DNA of 64,000 bases from Acidobacteria bacterium OLB17 (GCA_001567505.1 LLEU01000025.1:62001-126000); one strand, 5' to 3'; shown: positions 1-10,540, counted from the stretch's first letter. The notes: generated from the sequence alone by a model not told the origin. A program made the numbers and translations.

Positions 1-633
1 AATCCGGACCTGAACAATGTTCAGGCTATCATCGCAAACCTGCGCCAACGCGGTTTGATCTCCCCAAACGCTCCGCTGCTTGCGCAGGGAACCTCGCGCG
101 GGGGAATTTTCTCTTCGCTGGTCGTCTATTTTCAGAACTTCCGTGCGGACGCGATCTACATCGCATATGGCGCGAACGCTGTGATGCCGCAGACTACCGT
201 ACCGACGATCTTCTGCCTTGCGGCCAACGACGATCAGGAAATGGTCGGCCCTGCGGGAAACCAGAACGCGTACAACCAAGTTCTAAACCTTCAGGGTCGC
301 GGGATAATGGCGAGCTACAATCTTCATCAACCGTCGGCCGTTTATCCCGAGCGTTTTTGGAGGGTCGCAAATTTGACCGAAAATGATTCTCACGTGATCT
401 ATAACGCCCTCAAGTCAAACAACTTTCTCGACGGGCGCGACCTTCTGGTCGCAAACCCGCGAAATTCCAACTGGCAGGCGGCGATCCCGAACCAGTACCA
501 GCCTTATCTCACCGGCATCGGCACCGTACTAAGTGCTGCGTACGCCAACCATGGATTCTTCAGCGACTACGACAGTCGAGTTCTGCGATTTTTCTCGACC
601 GCGATCGCGGCTTCAAGCAATAAGGCCGAATGA
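1..633 (+). CDS. Alpha/beta-hydrolase-fold protein, 5' end outside window
   Basis: The frame is open from base 1, so the N-terminus lies to the left of the window; about 210 residues are visible. A nucleophile elbow GTSRGG (GxSxG type) follows a helix with NLRQRG. A possible acid residue lies in AANDDQ and a late histidine in YANHGFF, the order Ser-Asp-His expected of an alpha/beta hydrolase. The substrate cannot be told; a secreted esterase or peptidase is possible but the signal region is missing. It ends 83 bp before the VWA protein and may be unrelated to it. Confidence 0.6.
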   Translation, partial: NPDLNNVQAIIANLRQRGLISPNAPLLAQGTSRGGIFSSLVVYFQNFRADAIYIAYGANAVMPQTTVPTIFCLAANDDQEMVGPAGNQNAYNQVLNLQGRGIMASYNLHQPSAVYPERFWRVANLTENDSHVIYNALKSNNFLDGRDLLVANPRNSNWQAAIPNQYQPYLTGIGTVLSAAYANHGFFSDYDSRVLRFFSTAIAASSNKAE

Positions 634-716
634 GCCTCACCGGTCCGAAGGTATCTTCCTCGATTTTCCGGCAAGCCGTTCCGATATTTCCTACATCTGA
701 ATGTTAGTATTTATCT

Positions 717-1699
717 ATGCGTCGTCTTGCGCTTACATTGGCACTCTTTGCCGCATTTGCGATCCCGGCCGTCTCCCAGATCGACGATCCGATCAACGTT
801 GACTCAACTATCGTCCGCTTGAATGTCGGAGTTGTGGATCGGCAGGGGCGGCCGGTCACGAATCTCGAAAAGCCGGCATTCACGATCTACGAGGATGGCG
901 TAAAGCAGCCGATCGTCGGTTTTGAACCGTCAACCGCACCGTTCAGCGTAGTCTGATGCTTGATATGAGCGGTTCGACCCTGCCATTCAGACAGATCCTG
1001 AAACAGGCCGCAAACCGCTTTATTTACGCTCTCGGGCCGGAAGATCGTGTCGCGGTCGTCGAGTTTTACGACCGCGTGAATCTACGCAACGACTTTACGA
1101 CGAACGGAAAGACCATCTTGCACTCGATCGATGCATCGAACGGCCGAGGCAAGACAAGGCTTTTCGATGCCCTCGATTTCGCTTTGGGAAAGCTCGCGAA
1201 CGAAAAAGGACGGCGAAAGGCGATCATCGTTCTCTCGGACGGCGTTGACAGCATTGCCCAGGCCGCCGACCGTGACCTGCTTTCGGGAATGCCGGACGAC
1301 AAGGTTCCGAACGCCGTAAAACCGGACGGATACGCGCCGATGGCCGAGGTCCTTAGAAAATCCTCGAAACTCGGTGTTTCAATTTACCCTCTTGCTCTTC
1401 CGACGGGCGATCCGGCAAAGCTTGCAGATCCGACGCCTCGCCAGGTCGAGATGTATCGAGCCGCACGCGAGCGTTTCGCATTCCTCGCAGAACGCACGGG
1501 TGCAACGATCCGCACCATCAACCGGCTTGAAGATATGGGACGTCTGTACGCGGAAGTCGCGGCCGACCTGCGAACGCTGTACACGATCGACTATCAGCCG
1601 CTCAATACCGGACGCGACGGAAAGTGGCACTCGATAAAGGTGGAGGTTGCCGACCCGAGCTTGATCTCGCGAACGCGAACCGGTTACTTTGCTCAATAA
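717..1699 (+). CDS. Secreted VWFA-related protein (acidobacterial type), frameshifted
   Basis: The first part (717-956) encodes a signal peptide (MRRLALTLALFAAFAIPAVS) and a beta-sandwich-like segment with NVGVVDRQGRPVTNL and FTIYEDGVKQ, typical of the N-terminal region of the acidobacterial VWFA-related family. The second part (956-1699) begins exactly at the VWA metal-ion site (LDMSGS, the DxSxS MIDAS motif) and runs to the usual C-terminus (YTIDYQP, RTGYFAQ). The two parts meet as TGATG, the second one frame back. One added base near 953 would give continuous FSVVLMLDMSGS, so this is one gene broken by an indel. The role is unknown; family members are exported and may bind ligands through the metal site. 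Confidence 0.8.
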
Positions 1700-1713
1700 C
1701 CCGGCCGGTATTC

Positions 1714-1743
1714 TTGACATTCGAGCGGGCTGATATGTAGTCT
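1714..1743 (+). promoter_or_regulatory. Sigma70-type promoter of tRNA-Arg
   Basis: TTGACA at 1714-1719, an 18-bp spacer and TAGTCT at 1738-1743, about 15 bp before the tRNA. The -35 is perfect and the -10 is weak. Confidence 0.55.
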
Positions 1744-1758
1744 ATTTGTTCGCCTTGT

Positions 1759-1835
1759 GCACCCGTAGCTCAGCTGGATAGAGTGCTTGACTACGAATCA
1801 AGAGGTCGCATGTTCGAATCATGCCGGGTGTACCA
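1759..1835 (+). tRNA. tRNA-Arg(ACG)
   Basis: A 77-nt cloverleaf. The acceptor stem GCACCCG pairs with CGGGTGT (one G-U pair), followed by discriminator A and an encoded CCA. The anticodon stem CTTGA/TCAAG encloses loop CTACGAA, giving anticodon ACG (1793-1795), which reads CGN arginine codons after inosine modification. The D-arm and the TTCGAAT T-loop are canonical. Confidence 0.97.
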
Positions 1836-1910
1836 CTAAGTTTGGAAGAATGCAGACTGACCGTTCGGCTCGCATTCAGTTTTGGATCAGACCTCTTCCC
1901 CTCACAAAAT

Positions 1911-2935
1911 ATGCCGACTCGCTTTTCACAGAGCATTTGGCCTTGCACAGCTTTCGGCTTTTGCCGTCTGGCCGTGCAGGCAGGTTTTACGGCCTTCATC
2001 CTATTGGTAGTGTGGAGCGGCGTCATGGGGCAGCAAGTTGTCCCGGATCCGCAGCCAAAATGCTCGAACACGGTGGCTGCGACTCCCTGCTTATCGGATG
2101 CAGAGGCGAAAAACCTCGCGGCCACTAACATTGAGTTAAAAGCCGATCTGTCGGAGCCGAAAAGCGAAACTCTCGATAAGGTTTCTCCGATCGCCGACGG
2201 AACCCTTGAGGACGCAAAGCCGGCCTCGGCCCTGCCTAGCACGCCGGTAACCGCATCCGCCCCCGAACGTCAAGGCGGCCCCGCCGGGGAGGATCCGCAA
2301 GTTGACTTTAGCAGCGAGGGCCGTTTTCACTGGGGTTCTGCGTTTAGGGAGTCAGGACTATTTCTTGCGATCCAGCACGCTTTCGCCTTTTCCAAAAACG
2401 AACGACCAACGAACTTGGCGGCCCGTTCTTCCGCGATTGGGGCCGATCGGTGAAAGGGTTGCGCGGGTGGAGCGACGGAGACAGCTTTCTGATCAACTAC
2501 GTAGCTCATCCACTACAGGGCGGCGTTACCGGCCGGATCTTTATCAACAACAGCGACAGGGCGAAGCGCCTTGAATTCGGCACGTCTAAGGAATATTGGA
2601 AGAGCCGAATGAAAGCAATGGCATGGTCGGCCGCCTGGAGCACCCAGTTCGAGCTTGGCCCGGTCAGTGAAGCCTCGATCGGCAATGTCGGGCTTAAGAA
2701 GGTTGACGGAAAGACCCGGATGGGATTTGTCGATCTCGTGATGACGCCGACCGCGGGCACCGGTGTCGTCATTGCCGAGGACGCGGTCGATAAATACGTC
2801 CTGAAGAACTGGATCGAGAGGAAATTCGGTTCAGAAAGCATCCTGACAAAGATCTTCCGCTCCGTCCTTACGCCAACCACGACCTTCAGCAATCTTTTGC
2901 GCGGCAAGGTCCCCTGGAAACGCAATGATCGGTGA
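1911..2935 (+). CDS. Exported protein of unknown function, frameshifted
   Basis: Start chosen at ATG 1911, because earlier in-frame starts fall inside the tRNA or have no signal. The N-terminus has a hydrophobic export segment (FTAFILLVVWSGVMGQ), then a low-complexity Pro/Ala/Ser linker to about residue 140. The conserved part follows: FHWGSAFRESGLFLAIQHAF, then, after a one-base frame change near 2400, NELGGPFFRDWGRSVKGLRGW and INYVAHPLQGGVTG. Both halves together make one protein of about 340 residues. The C-terminal part has the look of an envelope-associated domain (GHP-like motif, tyrosine- and tryptophan-rich stretches). I do not recognise a named family with certainty. Confidence 0.6.
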
Positions 2936-3013
2936 TCCCGCTTGTTGAGCAGCTTTGCGGCTGCATCCGTTACAAGCTAAACTTCATCTAATTCCGGGAG
3001 TTAAATCGAGCAA

Positions 3014-5186
3014 ATGACAATAAAGATCGGATCTCTCGTCCTTGCTGTCGCCCTTGTCGGCGCCGGGACGCTTTTTACAACAATGAACGATACAATAGCG
3101 GCCGCGGACACGGGCTTAGTGCCAACGATCGAGTCAGCAAATCCGCTGACGGCCGAATGGACCGGCCCATATGGCGGCGTTCCGCCTTTTGACAAGGTAA
3201 AGATCGCCGACTTTAAGCCCGCAATGGAAACTGCGATGGCCGAGAACCTTAAAGAGATCGACGCCATCGCGAACAACACGGCGAAGCCGACGTTCGCAAA
3301 CACGTTCGTTCCGCTTGAGGAATCCGGGCAGATGCTCGCGCGTCAACATCATTTTCGGCATCTGGGCCTCAAGTATGAACTCGCCCGAGTTCGCACCGAT
3401 CCAGGCCGAAATGCAGCCGAAGCTGGCCGCCCATTACGACAAGATAGTTCAGAACTCCAAGCTTTTCGAGCGCATCAACGCGATCTACACATCAAAGGAT
3501 GTTAAGAAACTTACACCCGAGCAGCAGCGGCTCGTAAAGGTCTATTACGACAACTTTGTTCATTCGGGCGCGCGGCTCGATGCAGCGAGCAAGGCGAAAG
3601 TCTCGGCCCTGAATCAGGAACTCGCCGGCCTGTTTGCGAAATTTAATCAGAATCTTCAGGGCGAAGAAAGCGAGCTCTACGTCCTCATCGATGACGAAGC
3701 TCAGCTCTCCGGCCTGCCGCAGTCGATAAAGGACGCGGCCGCTGCCGACGCTGCCTCGAAGGGTAAAAAGGGCTGGATGATCAGGAATACGCGCTCATCT
3801 ACAGACCCGTTCCTTACCTATGCCGACGATCGCGGCCTCCGTGAGAAAGTGTGGAAGATGTTCGTAAGCCGCGGCGACAACAACGACAGCCGCGACAACA
3901 AGGCTCTCATTACCCGAATCCTAAAGCTCAGGGCCGAGCGTGCGAAGCTTTTCGGCTTCAAGACGCATGCTCACTGGATCCTTGAACAGAAGATGGCAAA
4001 GACGCCCGAGAACGCGATGAAATTGATGGAGGCCGTCTGGCCGGCCGCCATCGGACGTGTCCACGAAGAGGTCGCAGATATGCAAAAGATCGCGGATGCC
4101 GAAGGCAAGGGCGTAAAGATCGAGCCCTGGGATTACCATTACTATATGGAGAAGGTCCGCAAGGCAAAATACGATCTCGACCAGAATGAGGTCAAGCCTT
4201 ACCTTCAGCTCGACAAGATGCGCGAGGCAATGTTCTGGGTCGCCGGCGAGCTGTTTGGAATGAACTTCAAGAAAGTCGATGGCCTTCCCGTTTTCCATCC
4301 TGACGTCACGGTTTATGACGTGACCGATAAGAGGTCCGGCAAGCACATCGGGCTTTGGTACTTTGACCCGTACGCACGCGATGGCAAGGACAGCGGTGCG
4401 TGGATGAATCAGTACCGCAACCAATCACGAATCGACGGCAAAGAGATCACCACCATCGTCTCGAACAACTCGAATTTCGTGAAGGCACGGCCCGGCGAAC
4501 CCGTTCTTATCTCTTGGGATGACGCGGTAACGATGTTCCATGAGTTCGGGCACGCTCTCCACGGCCTCTCCTCGAACGTCACATATCCGACGCTCTCGGG
4601 GACGGCCGTACCTTCCGACTATGTTGAATTCCCTTCGCAGCTTCTTGAGCAGTGGCTCTCGACGCCCGAGGTCCTAAACAAGTTCGCTGTCCACTACAAG
4701 ACCGGCAAGCCGATACCGGCAGAGCTCGTTGAGAAGATTCGCAAGGCTTCGACCTTCAAACAGGGATTTGATACGACCGAGTATCTTGCAAGCGCACTCG
4801 TCGATATGAAAATGCACCTTGCCGGCGACGCCGCGATCGATCCGGACAAATTCGAACGAGAAACGCTCACCGCTCTGAATATGCCGAAGGAGATCGTGAT
4901 GCGGCATCGCACGACGCAATTCCGGCACATTTTCGGAAGTGACGATTACTCGGCCGGCTATTACAGCTATCTCTGGTCGGAGGTTCACTCAGCCGATGCT
5001 TTCACGGCGTTCACGGAAGCCGGAGGCCCGTACGATAAAAAGGTCGCCGCCAAGCTGAAGAAATATGTCTTTTCGATCGGCAATACGATCGATCCGCTTG
5101 AAGGCTATCGACTCTTCCGCGGCCACGACGCACGTGTTGAGGCTCTGATGCTGGATCGAGGATTTCCCGTTCCGAAGAACAAGTAG
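3014..5186 (+). CDS. M3-family metallopeptidase (Dcp/thimet oligopeptidase type), frameshifted
   Basis: A zinc oligopeptidase cleaving short peptides. An N-terminal export segment (IGSLVLAVALVGAGTLF) suggests a periplasmic or membrane-anchored form. The zinc site HEFGH lies at 4539-4553 (WDDAVTMFHEFGHALHG), with the downstream glutamate in the VEFPSQLLEQW helix; DTTEYLASALVDM and YYSYLWSEVHSADAF are typical of the Dcp branch. The reading frame changes by +1 near 3335-3342 in a short CG repeat: joining LEESGQMLAR to VNIIFGIWASSMNSPEF restores the family sequence, about 720 residues in all. The 3' end is two bases from the end of the convergent regulator gene. Confidence 0.85.
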
Positions 5187-5187
5187 G

Positions 5188-6531
5188 CTACTTTATCCCG
5201 AGGTTCCGCATTCTGCGGTATAGATGGCTGCGGTCGACACCCATATCTTCCGCAGCCTTTGCTACATTGCCTTCAAACTGCGCAAGTTTATGGCGAATGA
5301 ACTCGCGTTGATACGCGTCGGTCGCGTCCTTGAATTTCTGGAACCGAAAGTGTGCAGGTTCCGTCGCCTCGCCCGAAAGCTCCGGCAGGCCGTCAGGCCC
5401 GACCTCGTGATCACCCGCCATGATGACAACACGCTCGACCGTATTCTTCAGCTCGCGGACATTGCCCGGCCATGCGTACTCCTGAAGTTTTGTGACCGTC
5501 GCGTCGGCGAAATGCTTTGGAGGCTTGCCGTAGTCGGCGCTAAAGCGTTTGTTGAAGTGTTCGATCAAGAGCGGAACGTCTTCGGGCCGTTCACGAAGAG
5601 GCGGCACCTGAAACGGAATGACATTCAGCCGATAGAATAGATCGGCGCGAAAATCTCCGCTCTCGATCAGCGAATCGAGGGATTTGTTCGTCGCGGAGAT
5701 CACCCGTACGTCGACCGTGATCGCCGTATTGCTGCCGACCGGCTCGAACCGCTGTTCCTCAAGCACACGCAGCATCTTTGCCTGTACCGTCGGCGACATA
5801 TCGCCGATCTCGTCCAGAAAGAGCGTTGCTCCGTCGGCGATCTGAAACTTCCCTTTCTTTGCCTTCGTGGCGCCTGAGAACGCACCTTTCGCATGGCCAA
5901 AAAGTTCACTCTCGACCAATTCTTCCGGGATCGCAGCCGAATTTATCTCAACGAACGGCGCTCCCGAACGAAGCGACTGATTATGGATCGCACGCGCGAC
6001 GAGCTCCTTGCCCGTTCCGCTCTCGCCGGAAATGAGAACGCGGCCTTCCGTCGGGGCAACTATAGAGATCTGCTTGCGAAGGGCCCGCATTGCGATCGAC
6101 TCGCCGACCATCTCGTATCGCTCCGCAAGCTCCCGCCGAAGCTGCGTATTCGTTCGCTCGAGTTTACGCTGGCGGATCGCGTTCTTTACGGTGACGATCG
6201 TGCGTTCGAGGCTAAGGGGCTTTTCGATAAAATCGAAAGCACCGAGCTTTGTTGAGCGAACGGCAGTTTCGATATTCCCGTGCCCCGAGATCATCACGAC
6301 CGCGGCATCACACCCTGCTTTGAATAAATGTTCCAGCGTCTGGAGCCCGTCGATACCGGCGCCAAGCCAAATGTCGAGCAAAATGCACGAGAACGTCTCC
6401 TGCTTGATCGCATCCAGGCATTCTTCGCCGGAGACGGCCGTCGAGACAACAAAGCCTTCGTCCTCGAGGACACCTCGAAGAGTATCGCGGATACCGCGTT
6501 CATCATCGACGATCAGGATCTTTTCGGGCAT
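5188..6531 (-). CDS. Sigma54-dependent response regulator, NtrC/NtrX family
   Basis: 447 residues from ATG 6531 (MPEKILIVDDE). Receiver domain at 1-120 with phospho-acceptor Asp53 in ILLDIW and the lysine in FIEKP. AAA+ sigma54-activator domain with Walker A GESGTGKE at 169-176, GAFSGA at 216-221 for sigma54 contact, DEIGDM and a GNVRELKN sensor segment. A Fis-type helix-turn-helix closes the protein (NVAKAAEDMGVDRSHLYRRM). It would bind enhancer-like sites and drive sigma54 promoters when phosphorylated. The start lies 7 bp after the histidine kinase stop, so the two are an operon pair. A longer frame upstream overlaps the kinase gene and was not used. Confidence 0.93.
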   Translation of the reverse strand: MPEKILIVDDERGIRDTLRGVLEDEGFVVSTAVSGEECLDAIKQETFSCILLDIWLGAGIDGLQTLEHLFKAGCDAAVVMISGHGNIETAVRSTKLGAFDFIEKPLSLERTIVTVKNAIRQRKLERTNTQLRRELAERYEMVGESIAMRALRKQISIVAPTEGRVLISGESGTGKELVARAIHNQSLRSGAPFVEINSAAIPEELVESELFGHAKGAFSGATKAKKGKFQIADGATLFLDEIGDMSPTVQAKMLRVLEEQRFEPVGSNTAITVDVRVISATNKSLDSLIESGDFRADLFYRLNVIPFQVPPLRERPEDVPLLIEHFNKRFSADYGKPPKHFADATVTKLQEYAWPGNVRELKNTVERVVIMAGDHEVGPDGLPELSGEATEPAHFRFQKFKDATDAYQREFIRHKLAQFEGNVAKAAEDMGVDRSHLYRRMRNLGIK

Positions 6532-6538
6532 AGGTTCT

Positions 6539-8671
6539 TTAAGAGCCGGGAAGTTCGATCGTAAATTTCGCACCGCCCGTGGAATTCGCCGCCGCAAATA
6601 TGCGGCCTTTATGCTCAACTATTATCCGTCTGACGATCGCAAGACCCAATCCCGTGCCGCGTCCCTTCGTTGAAAAATACGGCTGAAAGATCTTTGGAAG
6701 ATCGGACGGCGGAATTCCGTTCCCGTTATCCGAGACCTCGGCGACGATCAGGTCGCGGGCCGCGTCGAACCGAGTTCGGACGTCGATACGCTTCTCTTTC
6801 GCACTATCGCCGAACGCTTCAACGGCATTCTCGATCAGATTCACGAACACGCGCCCAAGCTGCTCGTCGTCGATCGGTATCTCCGGCAGATTCCCAGAAA
6901 GCCGCACGTCCAGCGTAATATCGGGATGCCGCCCTTCGTAAGAATCTACCGCCTTTAGTATCGCATCATTAACCGAGCCGGGCGTAAGCTTAATGTCCGG
7001 CAAGCGAGCGAATCGCGAGAATTCGTCCACCATCGACTTTAGCGATGCGACCTCGCGAAGGATGGTCTCGGTGCTCTGCTCGACGACGTCGCCGATCGGC
7101 GGACGGTCCGGATTGTCGGTCGTGTGTTCGTTGCCGAAACGTTTTGCGATGCGCTCGGCCGAAAGCTGGATCGGCGTCAGCGGATTCTTGATCTCGTGAG
7201 CCATACGTCGGGCAACTTCCTGCCATGCCGCGGCCCTTTGCGCCGAAATTAGCTCCGAAAGATCTTCAAGGACGAGCACGACACCGCCGCCCGAAGGCAG
7301 AGCGGTCGCCGATAGTGCGGCCATTATCTCACGCCCGACGCCGTGCCCCGCAAGCGTGACCTGCTCGGCGGCACGGCCGACACGCCTTGCCCGGTTAAGC
7401 AGACGCGTCACAATAAGCGCGTTGTCGGCATCAAAAAGCGACTCTCCCGAAACCTGCGTTACATCCGGGTCGGTCTCGTTCAACATTCCTGCGGCCGCAG
7501 GGTTAATGCTCGTCACCCTGTTCTCCGAATCAAAGGCAACGACCCCGGTCGGCAAACTCGCAAGGATCGTCTCGATATATTTTTTCCTTTCGTTAAGCTC
7601 GGTCGAATTCGAAGCAAGCGTCGCCGACATCTCGTTAAAGGCCGCCACGAGCAACTCGAGTTCGTCCTCGGCAAGCGCGTCAACTTGATAACCGAGATTC
7701 CCGCCAGCCACTTCTCTTGCACCGCCGGCAAGCGCTTGTATCGGTATCGTAATGCCGCGGGCGACGTAAAAGGCTATCCAGGACGAGGCAAAGATGAGTA
7801 CAAAGGTCAGCACGCCTAGCGTCAGAAGCCCGACTTGCCGCACGGTTATCTGCTTGTCCTTCAGCTCGTCGAACTCGCGCAGGCTGCTGTCAACGATCTG
7901 CGAGACGGTCTGCTCGCCGAACGGATCAGGAATGATGACGAGCGTGCGGCCGCCGGGCATCTCGGCCATTGCGACGTCAAATCCGCGGCCATCGCGGAAG
8001 TTCGCATCTTCGGTCTGGCCCGCGTGTATCGAATCGACGACCTTTGCGAGTTCATTTCGCTGTGCATCCGGCACTTCCCGCTCGTACGAGTCGATCGTTC
8101 GCCCGTCGCCGGCAACGATCTCGATGTATGAGAGGTTTCCCGCGACCGCGACCCTCGCGAGATCATCATTCGTCAATTTTCGCGTCCCGAATGAGGATGC
8201 AAGCATCTGTGCTGCCTCGTCGAGTTTCGTAGTTCGATCGCTAAGGGAATGGCCCTGCAGCTCGCGGGCCTGCCGAACGACATTCTCCGGTATCTGCGTG
8301 AACCAGCGTTCGAGCGCGCGGTTCATAAACAGGTACGAGAAGACCGCCATCGCAATTATCGGCAGGAGGCTTACGAGAAAGAAGTAGAACAGCAGCCGCG
8401 TCTTGATCTGCGACCCGAGCTTCAGGGCCTTGCGTTCCCGGGCTAGTTTTACGATGCTCCGAAAGAAGATGAACCCGAAAACGATGAGCGCAATGAAGTT
8501 GAAGGACGAAAGCGCGTAAAGCAGCAGTGTGTCGCTCGTGGTTTCAACCGCAAGATTCTTCCACAGATTAGATGTTTGGAGCAGTATGAGGAAGACGAAC
8601 AGAAGCAGAACGATCACGCCCAAGATCCAGGGTGAAAAACGCTTTTTCTTGGGGCCTTCGGAAGTCGCCAT
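6539..8671 (-). CDS. Membrane sensor histidine kinase, NtrY-like
   Basis: 710 residues from ATG 8671 (MATSEGPKKKR), chosen over an upstream start that would nearly touch the divergent gene. Three or four N-terminal membrane segments (PWILGVIVLLLFVFLILL; LSSFNFIALIVFGFIFF; FYFFLVSLLPIIAMAVFSYL), an extracytoplasmic sensor region, and a further membrane helix before HAMP (ITIPIQALAGGAREV). Then a PAS domain (YIETILASLPTGVVAFDSENRV), HisKA with the H-box RRMAHEIKNPLTPIQLS, and an ATPase domain with N-box NLIENAVEAF, DNGNGI and GTGLGLAIV. The partner is the adjacent NtrX-like regulator. The signal is unknown; relatives respond to nitrogen, redox or envelope state. Confidence 0.92.
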   Translation of the reverse strand: MATSEGPKKKRFSPWILGVIVLLLFVFLILLQTSNLWKNLAVETTSDTLLLYALSSFNFIALIVFGFIFFRSIVKLARERKALKLGSQIKTRLLFYFFLVSLLPIIAMAVFSYLFMNRALERWFTQIPENVVRQARELQGHSLSDRTTKLDEAAQMLASSFGTRKLTNDDLARVAVAGNLSYIEIVAGDGRTIDSYEREVPDAQRNELAKVVDSIHAGQTEDANFRDGRGFDVAMAEMPGGRTLVIIPDPFGEQTVSQIVDSSLREFDELKDKQITVRQVGLLTLGVLTFVLIFASSWIAFYVARGITIPIQALAGGAREVAGGNLGYQVDALAEDELELLVAAFNEMSATLASNSTELNERKKYIETILASLPTGVVAFDSENRVTSINPAAAGMLNETDPDVTQVSGESLFDADNALIVTRLLNRARRVGRAAEQVTLAGHGVGREIMAALSATALPSGGGVVLVLEDLSELISAQRAAAWQEVARRMAHEIKNPLTPIQLSAERIAKRFGNEHTTDNPDRPPIGDVVEQSTETILREVASLKSMVDEFSRFARLPDIKLTPGSVNDAILKAVDSYEGRHPDITLDVRLSGNLPEIPIDDEQLGRVFVNLIENAVEAFGDSAKEKRIDVRTRFDAARDLIVAEVSDNGNGIPPSDLPKIFQPYFSTKGRGTGLGLAIVRRIIVEHKGRIFAAANSTGGAKFTIELPGS

Positions 8672-8761
8672 TACGAACTGGATGTTATCATAAACTACGT
8701 CGAGACACGGAGATACGCGAGGGCCGCAAACTATCGCTGATGTGCCTGACAGCCAACTCAA

Positions 8762-9694
8762 ATGACAGTTTCTGCAGTATTTTTTGACGCGAACGGCACG
8801 ATCAGAAGCGGCTGGCGTGCGTTATTCTTCCTCGTGCTCTTCGGTTTCGTTAGTGTTGCGGCGCAGGCCTTCGTTCTCGCGGCAACGCACAGATTCCAAA
8901 GCGAGACGGCCGACCAGCGACTCGTGGGCCTCGTCGGGCTGGCGGCCAACCTATTCATCGCCGTCGGTGCCGCGTGGGGATGCGGTTGGCTCTTCGAGAA
9001 ACTCCCGTTCGCGGCCTTTGGCGCTTCTTTTTCAAAAGGCTGGCTGCGGCATCTTGCGATCGGGAATCTTCTCGGGCTCCTTGCGATCGCATTTGCGATC
9101 CTGCCGGCTTTCGTAAGCGGAAACCTATCCTTTGCTGTCACCGTCGGGTCGTCATCCGAGATCGCGTATCAGATCGGCATATCACTACTTTTCTTTGCTC
9201 TTGGTGCGGCATTTGAAGAGGCTCTTTTTCGCGGCTACATTCTTCAGACCTTCGCAAGAAGCGGCCTGGCGTGGCTTGCGATCCTGCTAACCTCCGCGAT
9301 CTTCGGCCTGGTTCATCTCGCGAATCCGGCAGCCGATCAGATATCGACCGTGAACACCGTCCTCGCAGGGATCGTCTTTAGCCTCGCGTACTTAAAGACC
9401 CTCGACCTTTGGCTGCCGTTCGGCCTCCATTTTATGTGGAATTTTGCTCAGGGCTCGATCTTTGGGATCGAAGTGAGCGGCTTGAAGTTCCTGTCGCCCG
9501 TTTCTTTGCTTGTCGAGTCAGACCACGGCCCGAAATGGCTCACTGGCGAAGCCTACGGGATCGAAGGAAGTGTCGGATGTACGATCGCCCTTCTGCTGTT
9601 GATCGCGGCGATCTACCTATTTCCCGGCCTTGCCCGCGATGAGCGGGTCGCCGAGCTGTCGCGTCCTCGACACGTTACGCCGACTGGATCTTGA
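8762..9694 (+). CDS. CPBP-family intramembrane metalloprotease
   Basis: 310 residues with about eight hydrophobic segments. The family motifs are all present: EEALFRG near residue 155, FGLVHL about 30 residues later, and FGLHFMWN further on, supplying the glutamates and histidines of the intramembrane active site (CAAX protease/bacteriocin-immunity family). The substrate is unknown. The 3' end overlaps nadC by 20 bp tail to tail. It is divergent from the histidine kinase, with about 90 bp between starts. Confidence 0.85.
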   Translation: MTVSAVFFDANGTIRSGWRALFFLVLFGFVSVAAQAFVLAATHRFQSETADQRLVGLVGLAANLFIAVGAAWGCGWLFEKLPFAAFGASFSKGWLRHLAIGNLLGLLAIAFAILPAFVSGNLSFAVTVGSSSEIAYQIGISLLFFALGAAFEEALFRGYILQTFARSGLAWLAILLTSAIFGLVHLANPAADQISTVNTVLAGIVFSLAYLKTLDLWLPFGLHFMWNFAQGSIFGIEVSGLKFLSPVSLLVESDHGPKWLTGEAYGIEGSVGCTIALLLLIAAIYLFPGLARDERVAELSRPRHVTPTGS

Positions 9695-10532
9695 AGCTGA
9701 TATCAACCGCCCTCGCCGAGTGCGTAAGCTTTCCGACGGAAATAAGGTCGACGCCTGCCTCAGCAAACGACCGTACCCGATCGAGACTCATATTCCCCGA
9801 AGCCTCGATGAGAACGTGCGGATTCAAGTTACGCGCCATATCGACGAGTTTCGCGGCCTCTTCCGGCGTTTGATTATCGAGCATTACGATCTCGGCCCCG
9901 GCTTCGATAGCCTCGCGAAGCTGGGCCCAATTGCTGATCTCGACCTCGACCTTGTGCAAATGCCCGGCCTGATCGCGAGCGGCGTTCACCGCCTCCGTGA
10001 TGCCGCCGGCCAACGCAATATGGTTATCTTTTATCAGAATACCGTCATCCAGTCCCAAGCGATGATTCTTTCCGCCGCCAACCCGGACAGCATACTTCTC
10101 AAGCATACGAAGGCCCGGTGTGGTCTTTCGCGTATCCACGATCGCCGCTTGCGTACCCTGAACGGCCTTTACGAATTGCCGGGTCAGCGTGGCGACTCCG
10201 GACATACGCTGAAGGAGATTCAGGGCAAGCCTTTCGCCTGTCAGCAGAACGTCCGCGAAACCGCTCAAGGTGCCAATGACCGTGCCTTCCTCGACCTCAT
10301 CGCCTTCGTTAAAGCTGCTCTCGATCTCGGGCGAATCCGGGTCGATATGAAAGAACACGGCCTCGGCCACATCCAGGCCGCAGACGACCATATATTCCTT
10401 CGCAAGGAAGCGGCCGTTTCCCATTCGATCGGTGGGAACACAGGCCCGCGTCGTAATATCGCCTCTTCCGATATCCTCGGCCAAGAACTGCCCGATCGCG
10501 GCCATTAACTCGCTGCTGTCAAGAGTATTCAT
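9675..10532 (-). CDS. nadC: Nicotinate-nucleotide pyrophosphorylase (carboxylating)
   Basis: Converts quinolinate and PRPP to nicotinate mononucleotide, CO2 and pyrophosphate in de novo NAD synthesis. Family motifs: FLAEDIGRGDIT at the N-terminus, ALNLLQRMSGVAT, DTRKTTPGLR, the GGGKNHRLGL loop, IKDNHI and the C-terminal EASGNMSLDRVRSFAEAGVDLISVG. About 285 residues, normal for the family. ATG 10532 is chosen because it gives the usual N-terminus; a TTG nine bases upstream lies beside the predicted -10 box. The promoter position implies a very short or absent 5' leader. nadA and nadB are not in the window. Confidence 0.95.
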   Translation of the reverse strand: MNTLDSSELMAAIGQFLAEDIGRGDITTRACVPTDRMGNGRFLAKEYMVVCGLDVAEAVFFHIDPDSPEIESSFNEGDEVEEGTVIGTLSGFADVLLTGERLALNLLQRMSGVATLTRQFVKAVQGTQAAIVDTRKTTPGLRMLEKYAVRVGGGKNHRLGLDDGILIKDNHIALAGGITEAVNAARDQAGHLHKVEVEISNWAQLREAIEAGAEIVMLDNQTPEEAAKLVDMARNLNPHVLIEASGNMSLDRVRSFAEAGVDLISVGKLTHSARAVDISFKIQSA

Positions 10533-10540
10533 AAAGGTCA

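Noticed and set aside
717-5186. Pseudogene island at the left end
   Set aside because: Three frame breaks in 2.5 kb look like decay, but similar breaks occur throughout the window, including in essential mraY, so an assembly cause is preferred.
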